A stretch of DNA of 64,000 nucleotides from Bombilactobacillus bombi (GCF_003522965.1 NZ_CP031513.1:806001-870000); one strand, 5' to 3'. Positions 27,539 through 36,835 are shown, counted from the first letter of the stretch. The notes: a model not told the origin generated them from the letters alone. Numbers and translations are program-made.

Positions 27539-28729
27539 TTACTTAACTAAACGTTCAAATTCATGAACGATCATTAATTCTTCATCGGTGGGAACTACTA
27601 AAGCTGTAATTTTTGAATCTGGAGCGGAAATTTGACGGATACCTTTGCCATTTTCATTAGCTGCTTGATCTACTTTCATACCTAAGAAGTTAAAATTATC
27701 CATAATTGCTTGTCGAATAACGGGATTATTTTCTCCCATCCCAGCTGTAAAAATCATAACATCTATACCGTGCATTTCAGCAATATACGAACCTATATAT
27801 TTAACGATTCGATTAATAAAGACTTCAATAGCTAACTTAGCATCAGGATTACTATCCTTTGCGGAAATCAAATCCCGCATATCAGGAGAAATACCAGATA
27901 TTCCCTTTAATCCTGATTCATTATTCAGAATATCGATCATTTCGTGAATATCATTAATCTGTAATTTTTCCATTAAAAATGCAACTAACGAAATATCAAT
28001 ATCGCCAGCACGTGAACTCATCGTTACTCCTGAAATTGGTGTAAATCCCATTGAAGTATCAAAAGAATGTCCATCCTTAATAGCGGTTACAGATACGCCA
28101 CTGCCCATATGCAAGCTAATCATTTTTTGTTGGCTATAAGGAATGTCTAAAAATTCAGCTGCCTTATGGGAAACATAATCATGACTAGTACCATGGGCAC
28201 CATAACGATGAGCACCAAATTTTTCATCATATTCTTTCGGTATTGAATATACTTGATTCATTTTAGGTAATTTTTTGTGGAAAGTTGTATCAAAGACTGC
28301 AACTTGTGGAACTTCAGGAAGCATTTGCGCAAATGCCTCAATACCCTTTCTTTCTGCGGGATTATGCAATGGTGCATACTCATCAATTTGAGATAGCTTA
28401 GATAAACTTTGCTCATTTAACAAAGTTGAATCATCAAAATATGGTCCCCCAGAAACTACTCGATGACCAATTCCTGAAATATCTTGAACGTCGTTAATAA
28501 CATTTAAATCTAATAGTTGTTTAATTAGAATTTCTACAGCTTGGACATGACTGTTAATAGGAATTTCTTGTGTATGTTTTTGTCCTTGATAAGTAATTTC
28601 AAAAACTGAATGATCCAACCCCAGTCGGTCAACCATCCCTTTAACAATCACTTCTTCTTCAGGCAAAGCAAATAGTTTGAATTTTAAGGTAGAACTACCC
28701 GAATTTACTACTAAAACCTTCCGCTTCAT
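27539..28729 (-). CDS. ackA: Acetate kinase
   Basis: Makes ATP and acetate from acetyl phosphate. The 396 residues show the phosphate-binding VVNSGSSTLKFKLF at the N terminus, FDTTFH, the GAHGTSH segment, MGFTPISGVTMSSR and TAGMGEN. The start at 28729 has a GGGAG site; the upstream in-frame codon is inside ytxK. It follows the ytxK-like gene by one base. The partner phosphotransacetylase (pta) is at 43790-44764. Confidence 0.97.
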   Translation of the reverse strand: MKRKVLVVNSGSSTLKFKLFALPEEEVIVKGMVDRLGLDHSVFEITYQGQKHTQEIPINSHVQAVEILIKQLLDLNVINDVQDISGIGHRVVSGGPYFDDSTLLNEQSLSKLSQIDEYAPLHNPAERKGIEAFAQMLPEVPQVAVFDTTFHKKLPKMNQVYSIPKEYDEKFGAHRYGAHGTSHDYVSHKAAEFLDIPYSQQKMISLHMGSGVSVTAIKDGHSFDTSMGFTPISGVTMSSRAGDIDISLVAFLMEKLQINDIHEMIDILNNESGLKGISGISPDMRDLISAKDSNPDAKLAIEVFINRIVKYIGSYIAEMHGIDVMIFTAGMGENNPVIRQAIMDNFNFLGMKVDQAANENGKGIRQISAPDSKITALVVPTDEELMIVHEFERLVK

Positions 28730-28730
28730 A

Positions 28731-29759
28731 TCATTTCTCCCAATCAAATGTTTTTTGACTCCAATTTTGTAATTGGTTCTTAAACTTAATTATATCACTG
28801 GTATCGCTTAGATTGGGGATTTGTCCCATTAATACCTCTTTGGTTTGTTTGGCGTTTGCGCCGTGGCGTTGTAAAACAACCAATGATTTTTCGGCAGCTT
28901 CACTTGTAAATAAAGATTGTGGCAAGCTTAACACGGCTTGCAAATATACTGAATTTACTAACCAATGTGCTAAAGTTGATGCTTGATCAGTTTGAAAAAT
29001 TTGGGAAGGCACAATAAATATGCCAATACCTCCTGCGTGCACATTTTTCATTGATTGTTCCATAATCAGGTGATGAGCGTAAGAATGACCAGATTGAGCT
29101 TTAGTTTGAAAATTTAAAGTATTTTCATCAAGTGGATAATAACCTACTGGTAAATCTGCCAAAATCAAATCATAATCGCTGACAATCCAATCAGCAACTG
29201 CATCTTGATGATATAAATCGATTTCACTTTTTAAGGCGTTTCCAATAGCAGCAGCCAGTTCTAATGAATTATGATCATTATCAATGCCATGCATCGACAA
29301 ACCCAAAGTGGTACTTTTTTTCAATTCTAAGTTGGTTTCAATTAATAAATTACCTGTGCCTACTGTGGAATCCATTGTTTCCAAAGTTTTGCGCGGATAG
29401 TTACGAAACACTTCTGCTATCACCAGTGAACTTAAAGTTCCGATTACATCCGGTGTCATCAACAAGTTTACATCTAATTGATCAATCTTTTGCGCTTTGA
29501 TAACGGCAAACTCTAAAGCACGCTTTATATCTAACAAAGAATAATCATTCAAATTAAAATTTTGATATTTTTGATCTAGCTGTTGGGCTTGTTCTCTAGT
29601 AGGATAGCCGTCTTCAACATAAGTTTTTTGTTCCAGAATATTAAAAATATTTTCCGATAAAGCTTCTCGATAAGAAATATTTAAAATCTTTCGCAATTCT
29701 TCAGTCGTTTGATCAATAAAACCAAATATTTGGTTCAACGGCTTTTTTATTTGAGCCAT
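28731..29759 (-). CDS. Class I SAM-dependent methyltransferase (YtxK-like)
   Basis: A 342-residue protein of the N6-adenine DNA-methylase-like group found next to ackA in bacilli and lactobacilli. An N-terminal helical region is followed by the SAM-binding segment TVGTGNLL (about residues 135-145). The expected catalytic (D/N)PPY is replaced by ADLPVGYYP (about residue 213), so true DNA methylation is doubtful. No restriction partner is adjacent. The start at 29759 has a GGGG site. It lies downstream of the comG genes on the same strand. Confidence 0.8.
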   Translation of the reverse strand: MAQIKKPLNQIFGFIDQTTEELRKILNISYREALSENIFNILEQKTYVEDGYPTREQAQQLDQKYQNFNLNDYSLLDIKRALEFAVIKAQKIDQLDVNLLMTPDVIGTLSSLVIAEVFRNYPRKTLETMDSTVGTGNLLIETNLELKKSTTLGLSMHGIDNDHNSLELAAAIGNALKSEIDLYHQDAVADWIVSDYDLILADLPVGYYPLDENTLNFQTKAQSGHSYAHHLIMEQSMKNVHAGGIGIFIVPSQIFQTDQASTLAHWLVNSVYLQAVLSLPQSLFTSEAAEKSLVVLQRHGANAKQTKEVLMGQIPNLSDTSDIIKFKNQLQNWSQKTFDWEK

Positions 29760-29813
29760 ATATCCATCCCCTAATATCATAACATCTGTTAATATATGTT
29801 AACGGAAATTATC

Positions 29814-29984
29814 TTATTTAGCAAAGGTTATAATTTTTTGTGAATAAATATAATCAAGCTGCTGATAGTTTTTTAACTCTTGTGTATAAAAATTCAAGTA
29901 AGCTAGTATCAAAATACATTCAATATTCAACAATAAAACTGCAATTAGAGTTGTTGATGCAGACCGTTTTTTATTGAAAGTCAA
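29814..29984 (-). CDS. comGG: Putative ComGG minor pilin (short)
   Basis: A small frame following comGF with a hydrophobic segment near its N terminus (TTLIAVLLLNIECILILAYL). I prefer the TTG at 29984, just before the comGF stop, giving 56 residues; an ATG at 30023 gives 69 residues but has no ribosome site. It is placed as comGG by order alone. It is much shorter than the Bacillus protein and lacks a clear prepilin cleavage motif, so it could be a remnant. Confidence 0.45.
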   Translation of the reverse strand: MTFNKKRSASTTLIAVLLLNIECILILAYLNFYTQELKNYQQLDYIYSQKIITFAK

Positions 29985-30441
29985 GATAATATTCCCACTT
30001 TCTTTGGAATTGGTCAATAGCATTTATTTGCACAGTATGTCCTTTAGTTATGAAGTTAATATTTTGTTGATTTAACAATAAGGGCATATGTCCTTCTGTC
30101 TTTCCTGTAACCCGCAACATATTGTGATAAACCTGTAAATGATATATCTTATGAGGAAATTTATAATTAGCACCTGATTCAAATTCAATCGTTTTATTAT
30201 CTGCTTTAATTAAAGAAGCATCTGCTGTTAATTGTTCCAAGCGCAACATGGAAATAGCCCAGCTGCTTTCATTTTGAAATAGGTGTTTGTTATTATTATG
30301 ATAGGAATTAATTAAAAAGACCATTATCGAGAAAGTTAGTATTAAAATAAATAAAGAAACAAGGGCTTCACTAAGTAAAAAAGCGGAATGTTTTTTGTTT
30401 GCGATCATACTCCAAAGATTGGTTTTTTTGGTAAATTTCAA
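29971..30441 (-). CDS. comGF: Competence minor pilin ComGF
   Basis: A 156-residue pseudopilin. The prepilin-like leader KKHSAFLLSEALVSLFIL has the conserved glutamate of the hydrophobic helix, although the glycine at the cleavage position is replaced by alanine. The TTG start at 30441 has a GAGGA site eight bases upstream. It overlaps comGE by 71 bases in the other frame. It belongs to the DNA-uptake pseudopilus assembled by ComGA and ComGB. Confidence 0.75.
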   Translation of the reverse strand: MKFTKKTNLWSMIANKKHSAFLLSEALVSLFILILTFSIMVFLINSYHNNNKHLFQNESSWAISMLRLEQLTADASLIKADNKTIEFESGANYKFPHKIYHLQVYHNMLRVTGKTEGHMPLLLNQQNINFITKGHTVQINAIDQFQRKWEYYLDFQ

Positions 30442-30676
30442 GTTTTTTTCCTCGATTATAAAAATAATACTTTTTATTTTTAAGTGTTATCTGCGTGATA
30501 TCTGGATGCTGTATTTTTTGCCAGCAAGCTAATTTCAAAAAAGACCTTTGTTGAACTTGCTGTACTTTTTGTTGAGTAGGAATAATACAAAGTGGAATCA
30601 CTGCCACAGCTTGTAAAACCAAAAAAAATCCTAACATATTATCTAATAGTAAAAATGCCTTATGTTTTGTCTTCAA
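30371..30676 (-). CDS. comGE: Competence minor pilin ComGE
   Basis: A 101-residue protein with the leader KHKAFLLLDNMLGFFLVLQ and a short globular tail. The TTG start at 30676 has a GGGGAGA site. It overlaps comGD by 17 bases and comGF by 71. Assignment rests on position in the operon and the type IV pilin-like N terminus; sequence conservation of ComGE is generally low. Confidence 0.65.
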   Translation of the reverse strand: MKTKHKAFLLLDNMLGFFLVLQAVAVIPLCIIPTQQKVQQVQQRSFLKLACWQKIQHPDITQITLKNKKYYFYNRGKKLEIYQKNQSLEYDRKQKTFRFFT

Positions 30677-31133
30677 CTATCTCTCCCCAATGCATTTGAA
30701 CTGTTAACTTGAACTGTTGCTTTGTAGTTCTGGAAGTAAAAATTATTTTTTGTGGTGTGACTTCTCCGCAAGTGATACGAATAAATGGTTTTTGTAAACG
30801 GCACTCCAATTCTGCCGGTAGTTTTTGTGTATATGATCTTTCTGGATGCACAGGATCAATAAACTGCAATTGATGCTTTTGAGAATTAAAGCTTAAATCA
30901 CGCACTTCATTATATAAAAAGGAATCATTAACCAAATTATGCCAGTTACTTTGAAAAGCAATAACGGCAATTTTTTCCTGTTGTAATTCTAATTGTTCAT
31001 GATAATTAATTGTTGGTAACAATAAAAGTGCACAGACTATTCCTAAAGTGATAACAGCTTCAATTAAAGTAAATGCAGCTATGGGCTTATTTATTTGGTG
31101 CCACCACATTACCATCATTAATCTTATAACCAT
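30660..31133 (-). CDS. comGD: Competence minor pilin ComGD
   Basis: Up to 157 residues. The prepilin motif KPIAAFTLIEAVITLGIV is clear, with alanine at the cleavage site and the conserved glutamate at position +5. The start is uncertain: the ATG at 31109 (eight codons in) gives a more usual short leader, and neither codon has a strong ribosome site. It overlaps the end of comGC, implying translational coupling. Confidence 0.75.
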   Translation of the reverse strand: MVIRLMMVMWWHQINKPIAAFTLIEAVITLGIVCALLLLPTINYHEQLELQQEKIAVIAFQSNWHNLVNDSFLYNEVRDLSFNSQKHQLQFIDPVHPERSYTQKLPAELECRLQKPFIRITCGEVTPQKIIFTSRTTKQQFKLTVQMHWGEIVEDKT

Positions 31134-31386
31134 CTTTAACGGCCTTTTTGGCTTGTGATTCAGATAAGTAATGTTCTTTTTCTAGAATTTCCCAACTTGG
31201 ATTTTGACCATCGTACATATCTACTTGAGTTTGTAAGGTAGTTCTAAAAGCAGCATTTGTTTTATTTTCGGCAGATTTTTTTTGTTGATTCACATTAGGA
31301 ATAATAATTAACAATAATAAAGAAATAATAAATAAAACAATAACCATTTCAATTAATGTAAAGGCAGAATGTTTAGTTTTAAGCAA
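31087..31386 (-). CDS. comGC: Major competence pseudopilin ComGC
   Basis: The 99-residue main subunit of the transformation pilus. It starts with MLKTKHSAFTLIEMVIVL, a classic prepilin N terminus processed by ComC (PilD). A 20-residue hydrophobic helix follows, then a small soluble domain with YDGQNP and LSESQAKKAV typical of ComGC. The TTG start has an AAGGA site ten bases upstream. A prepilin peptidase gene is not in the window. Confidence 0.9.
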   Translation of the reverse strand: MLKTKHSAFTLIEMVIVLFIISLLLLIIIPNVNQQKKSAENKTNAAFRTTLQTQVDMYDGQNPSWEILEKEHYLSESQAKKAVKDGYKINDGNVVAPNK

Positions 31387-31390
31387 TGAT

Positions 31391-32392
31391 CTACATTCCT
31401 TTCATCAAAGAATAAATTGGTAATAAAATACTTAAATAAGTACCTAAGATAAGGACTGCAACAAGTAAAAAAAACAATGGCTGAATTTGATTAATTAATT
31501 TTTGCATTTGTTGTTGCAACCGCTGATGCTTGATTTCTGCTATTGTCTGTAATTCTAAAGCAGTTTGCTTTGCACTATGCCCTAAATTCATCGCAATATT
31601 AATTTCTGTGGGTAAAAAAGGATTATGTTTAATAATTTGAGAAAGTGATATTCCAGTGAGAATTTGTTGTTGCACTTTTTCAGCTAATTGCCGCTGAATT
31701 GATCCTAGTGTTAATTGTTTACTGGCTACTAAGATTTCATTTAAAGAAAGTCCACTTTTTAAAAAAGTTGCAACCGCTGACAAAATCACATAATGAAAAT
31801 AATTTCGATACATACTACCAATAATCGGCCAACGCATTTGATGTAAAGCTCGTTGTGTTTCTGTGGCATGCACTAAATATCCTATTTCCCCAATGATACC
31901 TAAAATTATCAATCCCACTAATATCTTAACTAAAATCCAATACATTGTAGGCAATGCCAAATGAGGTAGTTGTTGAGCCATTTCCACTTTTAAAAAAACT
32001 ATTAAAGAAATTAAACTGATTAATAAAAAACAAGGATACGCCAATAAATTCAAAATTTTTTGTAAATTTTTTTGTCGGATAGTCAAAGTAGCTGCATTTT
32101 CTCGTAAACATTTAATTAAATTGCCATGAATATCTGCAATAGTAATTTGGCTGAGAATTGTTTTTGATAAACCTGTAAGAGCTAATGTGTCAGCTAAACT
32201 TTGCCCCTTATCCAATTGTTGAATTAAATTGATCAGCAATGGATTTTCATCTGGTAAAATCAACCGCATAGATTCCAATGCCATTTCTATAGAAAAACCA
32301 TTTTCTAATAATTTTGCTAAAATTAGCAAAAACGTGGCTTGTTGTTTGAGCTTTAGTTTAACCGGTTTTATATCTTTGATACGTTTGTTCAT
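31391..32392 (-). CDS. comGB: Competence pilus inner-membrane platform protein ComGB
   Basis: A 333-residue type II secretion F-family protein with two related cytoplasmic halves and three transmembrane segments (about residues 108-130, 148-170 and 305-327). Conserved glycine-rich turns such as DKGQSLADTL and ATFLKSGLSLNEIL are visible. It anchors pilus assembly powered by ComGA. The start overlaps comGA by 35 bases and has an AAAGGGA site. Confidence 0.88.
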   Translation of the reverse strand: MNKRIKDIKPVKLKLKQQATFLLILAKLLENGFSIEMALESMRLILPDENPLLINLIQQLDKGQSLADTLALTGLSKTILSQITIADIHGNLIKCLRENAATLTIRQKNLQKILNLLAYPCFLLISLISLIVFLKVEMAQQLPHLALPTMYWILVKILVGLIILGIIGEIGYLVHATETQRALHQMRWPIIGSMYRNYFHYVILSAVATFLKSGLSLNEILVASKQLTLGSIQRQLAEKVQQQILTGISLSQIIKHNPFLPTEINIAMNLGHSAKQTALELQTIAEIKHQRLQQQMQKLINQIQPLFFLLVAVLILGTYLSILLPIYSLMKGM

Positions 32393-33329
32393 CTAGTAAT
32401 CCCTTTTTATAATCGATTTGTAACATTGTTTGCCAATCAGAATAATTACTTTGCGGAATTTGAATCGCTTGGCTTAAATTTTCTTCTAATAAAACGTCGC
32501 GATAAGCCTTTACGATACCTGTAGTTTGAAGAATTAAACGTTGATAAATAACACAATTTAAAACAGAATGTAATTCTCGTTGACTAATACCTAATTCCAT
32601 CATGCGCCCAATGACGGCAAATTTATTACGCGCATGAACTGTTGAAATAACCAGATGCCCACTCAAGGCAGCTCGAATTGCCATTTCACTACTTTCTTCA
32701 TCTCGTATTTCTCCTAAAATCAAAATATCTGGGCGATGACGCAAAGATGTTCTAATCAAATCTGCGTAACTCATTTGTGCACGTTTATTGACTTGAATTT
32801 GTAAAAAATCGGGTTCAATAACCTCTACTGGATCTTCAATTGCTAAAACAATTTTGTGTTGGCTATATTTTTTTGTTAATTGATACATAGCCGTTGTCTT
32901 TCCTGATCCTGTTGGCCCGCTAAATAAAATTAGCCCTCTTTGATTCATAATATCTTGCCACTGTTGTCCGTTTAATTCATTTTGTGTGAGTTGACGTAAG
33001 GGATAGATTAAGCGAATAACAAGCGACTCTTTATTGGAATAATTTCCTAAGGATGATAAACGTAAATTCACTACTTGATCTCGAAAATTAAAATTACGCG
33101 CTCCTGCTTGTGGACGCCGATGCTCACTAATATCCATATCAGAAGTGAATTTCAAATAATTTATAACTCCCACCGCAAAATCGGCTTCTAAAAGCTGATA
33201 ATCATGAATACCATCAATTTCTCGCATTTTGATTATCATTTTATCTTTTTGAGGCAAGAAAAAAATATCGGAAACATCTCTTTGACAAGCAAAATCTAAT
33301 ATTCTTTTTACATATTGTTCTGGCTTCAT
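32358..33329 (-). CDS. comGA: Competence pilus assembly ATPase ComGA
   Basis: A 323-residue PilT/PulE-type ATPase that energises pseudopilus assembly for DNA uptake. Walker A is GPTGSGKTTAM, the Asp box is IEDPVE, and Walker B is ILGEIRDEES, followed by the His box ISTVHARN. The start at 33329 is preferred because AAAGGAG lies nine bases upstream; the ATG three codons earlier abuts that site. First gene of a complete comGA-GG operon. Confidence 0.92.
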   Translation of the reverse strand: MKPEQYVKRILDFACQRDVSDIFFLPQKDKMIIKMREIDGIHDYQLLEADFAVGVINYLKFTSDMDISEHRRPQAGARNFNFRDQVVNLRLSSLGNYSNKESLVIRLIYPLRQLTQNELNGQQWQDIMNQRGLILFSGPTGSGKTTAMYQLTKKYSQHKIVLAIEDPVEVIEPDFLQIQVNKRAQMSYADLIRTSLRHRPDILILGEIRDEESSEMAIRAALSGHLVISTVHARNKFAVIGRMMELGISQRELHSVLNCVIYQRLILQTTGIVKAYRDVLLEENLSQAIQIPQSNYSDWQTMLQIDYKKGLLDEQTYQRYKTG

Positions 33330-33372
33330 TCTCCTCATCTCCTTTCCAATAATAAAATACCCAAAAAACAAA

Positions 33373-33403
33373 AAAAATCCCGAAATTATTTCGGGATTTT
33401 TTA
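33373..33403 (-). terminator. Terminator after yebC
   Basis: AAAAAATCCCGAAAT / ATTTCGGGATTTTTT inverted repeat between yebC and comGA on the same strand. It separates the competence operon from the upstream gene. Confidence 0.9.
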
Positions 33404-33411
33404 TTTACTTA

Positions 33412-34140
33412 TTAGTCTTCATCAGCTGCAGCTGTGAAAACCTCAGAAACATCATCATCGTCTTCTAATTGATCAATCATATGTTCAAATTGTTCTTTTT
33501 TATCTTCAGGAACCGGAACTGTATTTTTAGGAATCATCGTTAAAGTTGCATTGGCTAACTTATATCCCTTAGCCTCTAAGGCATCACGCACAGCGGCAAA
33601 TTCTTTGGCTTCTGTATAAATTTCATAGGCATCATCGGATGTCTGCAAGTCATCGGCTCCAGCATCCATTAAATCTTCTAACATTTGATCTTCATCTGCA
33701 TCAGTTGTAGAGCGATCAATTACAATATAACCTTTACGATCAAATAAATAAGATACTGAACCCGCAGATCCCATGCTACCCCCATTACGAGTAATTGCCA
33801 CTCGTACAGAAGTTGCAGTCCGATTTTTATTATCAGTTAAAGTATTAACTAAAACTGCTACTCCGCCCGGTGCATAACCTTCATAAGTAATTTCTTCATA
33901 ATTAGCTCCACCAGCACCAGAAGCTTTATCAATTGCGCGTTTAATATTATCTTTAGGCATATTAGCAGCACGTGCTTTATCCATCACCAAACGAAGAGCC
34001 GCGTTGTTCGCCGGGTCAGAATCACCACCCTTTGCTGCCATATAAATTTCACGGGAAAGCTTTTGGAAAATCTTTCCACGTTTTGCGTCTTGGGCATTTT
34101 TACGTCCTTGTATATTATGCCACTTAGAATGTCCTGACAT
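33412..34140 (-). CDS. yebC: YebC/PmpR-family regulatory protein
   Basis: A 242-residue member of the TACO1/YebC family. It begins with the highly conserved [21 protein letters not shown], followed by [11 protein letters not shown] and a [14 protein letters not shown] segment. Members have been described as transcriptional regulators and, more recently, as factors helping ribosomes through proline-rich stretches. Upstream placement of comGA is common in this family of bacteria. Confidence 0.95.
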   Translation of the reverse strand: MSGHSKWHNIQGRKNAQDAKRGKIFQKLSREIYMAAKGGDSDPANNAALRLVMDKARAANMPKDNIKRAIDKASGAGGANYEEITYEGYAPGGVAVLVNTLTDNKNRTATSVRVAITRNGGSMGSAGSVSYLFDRKGYIVIDRSTTDADEDQMLEDLMDAGADDLQTSDDAYEIYTEAKEFAAVRDALEAKGYKLANATLTMIPKNTVPVPEDKKEQFEHMIDQLEDDDDVSEVFTAAADED

Positions 34141-34217
34141 CCGCTAACTCCTTCTTTCTATATTTAGTGTGAATAACATAAAACCGTATATTATCATATC
34201 AGAATACTGCTTGTGCT

Positions 34218-34721
34218 TCAATGCTTTTTGCTTAATCTACTATAAATAAATAAGATAATTATAGTTAATAAAATTCCACAAAATGCTCCTGAACTATCAA
34301 GTATCACATCTTGAACAAGTGGTGTACGTCCAGAAGTTAACATTTCGTGAAATTCATCAAATCCAGCCCAGCCCGTAACAGTAAACCAAGCCAACCAAGG
34401 AGATAAAGCAACATGCTTAACTTCATTTTTTAAAAATAAGAATGTTGCTATTCCTAACAAACCAAAAATGCTAAAATGGGCAAATTTGCGGATGAAAAAT
34501 TCTACCAACTTAAAATAACCTACCGCTGCGATTGATTTTTCTTTATCCGCATATACAAATTTAATTTTGCTTAAAGAATCATAAAAAGGCTGATTGGCTA
34601 AATAACGTTTTAAAAATGGAACTGATGTTTGCTGATGATAAGTCATTGAAGAACTAATAAATAATCCTCCGATAATTAATACTATTACTACTAAAGACAA
34701 CCATTGTGCTTTATTTTTCAT
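34218..34721 (-). CDS. VanZ-like membrane protein (short)
   Basis: A 167-residue protein with an N-terminal membrane segment and three later ones. The segments RKFAHFSIFGLLGIATF and AGFDEFHEMLTSGRTPLVQDVILDSSGA carry the VanZ signature (FxHFxxFGLL, DExHQxxxxGRxxxxxDVxxDxxG, here with DEFHE). The function is unknown. It is distinct from the VanZ-like gene at 18059 and closer to the phage-type short subgroup. The ribosome site is GAGGG. Confidence 0.8.
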   Translation of the reverse strand: MKNKAQWLSLVVIVLIIGGLFISSSMTYHQQTSVPFLKRYLANQPFYDSLSKIKFVYADKEKSIAAVGYFKLVEFFIRKFAHFSIFGLLGIATFLFLKNEVKHVALSPWLAWFTVTGWAGFDEFHEMLTSGRTPLVQDVILDSSGAFCGILLTIIILFIYSRLSKKH

Positions 34722-34842
34722 TAATTAACCCTCTAATTAACTTTAATAATACCAATATAACCCATTTTGTTCAAAAATAAAAAATAATATTGTAACAAAC
34801 TGACTTTTTCAAACATTGATAGTGTCCAACTTAATTTTTATC

Positions 34843-34882
34843 AAAAAAATTCGTAAAGATGGTCAATTATCTCTACGAATTT
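34843..34882 (-). terminator. Terminator of glmS
   Basis: Minus strand AAATTCGTA-AGAT / ATCT-TACGAATTTTTTTG hairpin 28 bases beyond the glmS stop. Confidence 0.85.
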
Positions 34883-34909
34883 CCACTCAAAATTAATCTA
34901 ATAATTATT

Positions 34910-36721
34910 TTATTCTACTGTGACACTTTTAGCTAAATTACGTGGCTGATCAACATCATTGCCATGTTCTACAGCTGCATAATAAGCAAACAATTGCGCG
35001 GGCACTATTGCTACCAACGGCATCAACCGTTCATCGATATCTGCTAGAACTATTTGATCATCTGCATTTGATAAATCCTTTTTGCTAATGATTAAAGCAT
35101 GTGCGCCTCGACTTAAAACTTCTTTGACATTACTACGAGTATGAGCAGCAGTGCTCTTCTCTAAAACAAAAGCAACAACTGGTGTTTGCTCTTCAATCAA
35201 AGCAATTGTTCCATGCTTCAACTCTCCTGCTGCAAATCCTTCTGCGTGAATATATGATACTTCCTTCAACTTCAAAGCAGCTTCTAAAGCAGTAGCATAA
35301 CCATTACCTCTACCAATAAAAAAGGCTGCCATTTGATTATAAAAATAATCATGAGTTAATTGTTTTAAATAATCTTTTTGATCAACAATCGTTTGGATTG
35401 CATTGGCTGCTAAACTTAATTGATTATCGATATCTATTTTTTTAGCAGCATTAAGCTCTTTTTGTATACCCAAAGACTGAGCAATAACTGCCTGTACAGC
35501 GATTTGGGCCACATAAGCTTTAGTAGAAGCCACGGCAATTTCTGGACCAGCACATAAAGGCAAAGCAAAATCAGCTTCACGTGCTAAGGTCGAATTTGCG
35601 ACATTAGTCACAGTTAGAGTTGGACAATCTAATTGACGAACTTTATCTAAAACCTGACGACTATCTGCTGTTTCCCCACTTTGGCTTAAGAAAACAAAAA
35701 ATGGTTTTGCTGATAATTTAGGCAAATGATGACCAAATTCACTGGCTAATTGTACTTCTACAGGTACATCTGCTAAATCTTCGAATAATTGCTTACCAAC
35801 TAAACCAGCATGATAACTTGTTCCAGCCGCCACAATATATAATCGATCAGCTTGTTGTAACGCTGTTAACAATTGAGAACTAATGCTAGCTTGTTCATTA
35901 TGATAATAATGTTCACTAATGCGGCGCAAAACAGCTGGTTGTTCATCAATTTCTTTTAACATGTAATTATCATAAGTACCCTTGGAAACATCATCAGCAT
36001 CCATTTCTACTTTGTAAGATTGGCGTTCAATAGTTTGTCCTTCCAAATTAAATAATTGAATGTGATCTTTAGTTAAAACGCCTAATTCACCATCATGTAT
36101 TTCCATGAAAGTGTTAGTTTGATCTAACATTGCTAAAGCGTCAGAACAAATAACATTAAAGCCTTTTGCCAAACCTATTAATAAAGGGCTTTTATTTTTA
36201 GCAATAAAAAGTTTATCCGGTTCTTGCCGATCCATTAAAGCAAACGCATATGATCCTTCTAAAAGTTGAAGTGTTTTTTGCAAGGCTTGTTGTGCATTTA
36301 AGTGTTCAGTTGAAGCAAAATAAGCAATTAATTGGACTACAACTTCCGTATCAGTATCACTTTGAAATGGAACATCTCGCAAATATTCTTGTTTTAATTC
36401 CGCAAAATTAGTAATCACACCATTATGAACCAAATAAAAACGACGATCCTGAGAAAAATGAGGATGAGCATTACTCTGACTTGGTTCTCCATGTGTTGCC
36501 CAGCGCGTATGCCCAATACCGGACAAACCTTGATCAGCATTAGTAATAGAATTTTGTAAATTAACAATTTTTCCAGTTCTCTTGATTAAAGCATCATGAC
36601 CTTCTTGGTTATTAACATAAATGCCAGCTGAGTCATAACCACGATATTCTAGCTTTTTTAATCCAGATAACAAAATTTCGGTTGTATTGGGATTACCAAC
36701 CACACCTACAATTCCACACAT
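34910..36721 (-). CDS. glmS: Glutamine--fructose-6-phosphate aminotransferase (isomerising)
   Basis: Makes glucosamine 6-phosphate for peptidoglycan. The 603 residues have an N-terminal class II glutaminase with nucleophile Cys2 (MCGIVGVVGN) and GHTRWATHG, then two SIS domains with GTSYHAG and SQSGETADS, ending in the conserved LAKSVTVE. The start at 36721 follows from Cys2; the frame extends 32 codons further without meaning. GlmM, which uses the product, is at 38505. I see no glmS ribozyme in the leader. Confidence 0.97.
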   Translation of the reverse strand: MCGIVGVVGNPNTTEILLSGLKKLEYRGYDSAGIYVNNQEGHDALIKRTGKIVNLQNSITNADQGLSGIGHTRWATHGEPSQSNAHPHFSQDRRFYLVHNGVITNFAELKQEYLRDVPFQSDTDTEVVVQLIAYFASTEHLNAQQALQKTLQLLEGSYAFALMDRQEPDKLFIAKNKSPLLIGLAKGFNVICSDALAMLDQTNTFMEIHDGELGVLTKDHIQLFNLEGQTIERQSYKVEMDADDVSKGTYDNYMLKEIDEQPAVLRRISEHYYHNEQASISSQLLTALQQADRLYIVAAGTSYHAGLVGKQLFEDLADVPVEVQLASEFGHHLPKLSAKPFFVFLSQSGETADSRQVLDKVRQLDCPTLTVTNVANSTLAREADFALPLCAGPEIAVASTKAYVAQIAVQAVIAQSLGIQKELNAAKKIDIDNQLSLAANAIQTIVDQKDYLKQLTHDYFYNQMAAFFIGRGNGYATALEAALKLKEVSYIHAEGFAAGELKHGTIALIEEQTPVVAFVLEKSTAAHTRSNVKEVLSRGAHALIISKKDLSNADDQIVLADIDERLMPLVAIVPAQLFAYYAAVEHGNDVDQPRNLAKSVTVE

Positions 36722-36733
36722 AAATATCTCTCC

Positions 36734-36835
36734 TAAAATTGGTATAGTCCTTATCGTTATAAGCAAATCGAACTTAACAACTGAAATGTTAACAATCTTA
36801 AGAAAATTTGTCAACAAATATATAAAATTGGTATA
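36734..36835 (-). promoter_or_regulatory. Paired 13-bp direct repeats flanking the glmS promoter (NagR-like sites?)
   Basis: The 13-mer TAAAATTGGTATA (plus-strand reading) occurs exactly at 36734-36746 and 36823-36835, 89 bases apart, one near the glmS ribosome site and one just upstream of the -35 box. ATTGGTATA resembles the half-site of NagR/YvoA GntR-type repressors that control amino-sugar genes including glmS in some Firmicutes. The assignment is inferred. Confidence 0.5.
36786..36814 (-). promoter_or_regulatory. Promoter of glmS
   Basis: Minus strand TTGACA (36809-36814), 17-base spacer, TAACAT (36786-36791). The leader would be about 60 bases, too short to contain a glmS ribozyme. 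Confidence 0.8.

Noticed and set aside
36722-36817. 32-codon N-terminal extension of glmS
   Set aside because: The mature glutaminase needs cysteine right after the initiator methionine, so ATG at 36721 is the start, and the extension covers the promoter.
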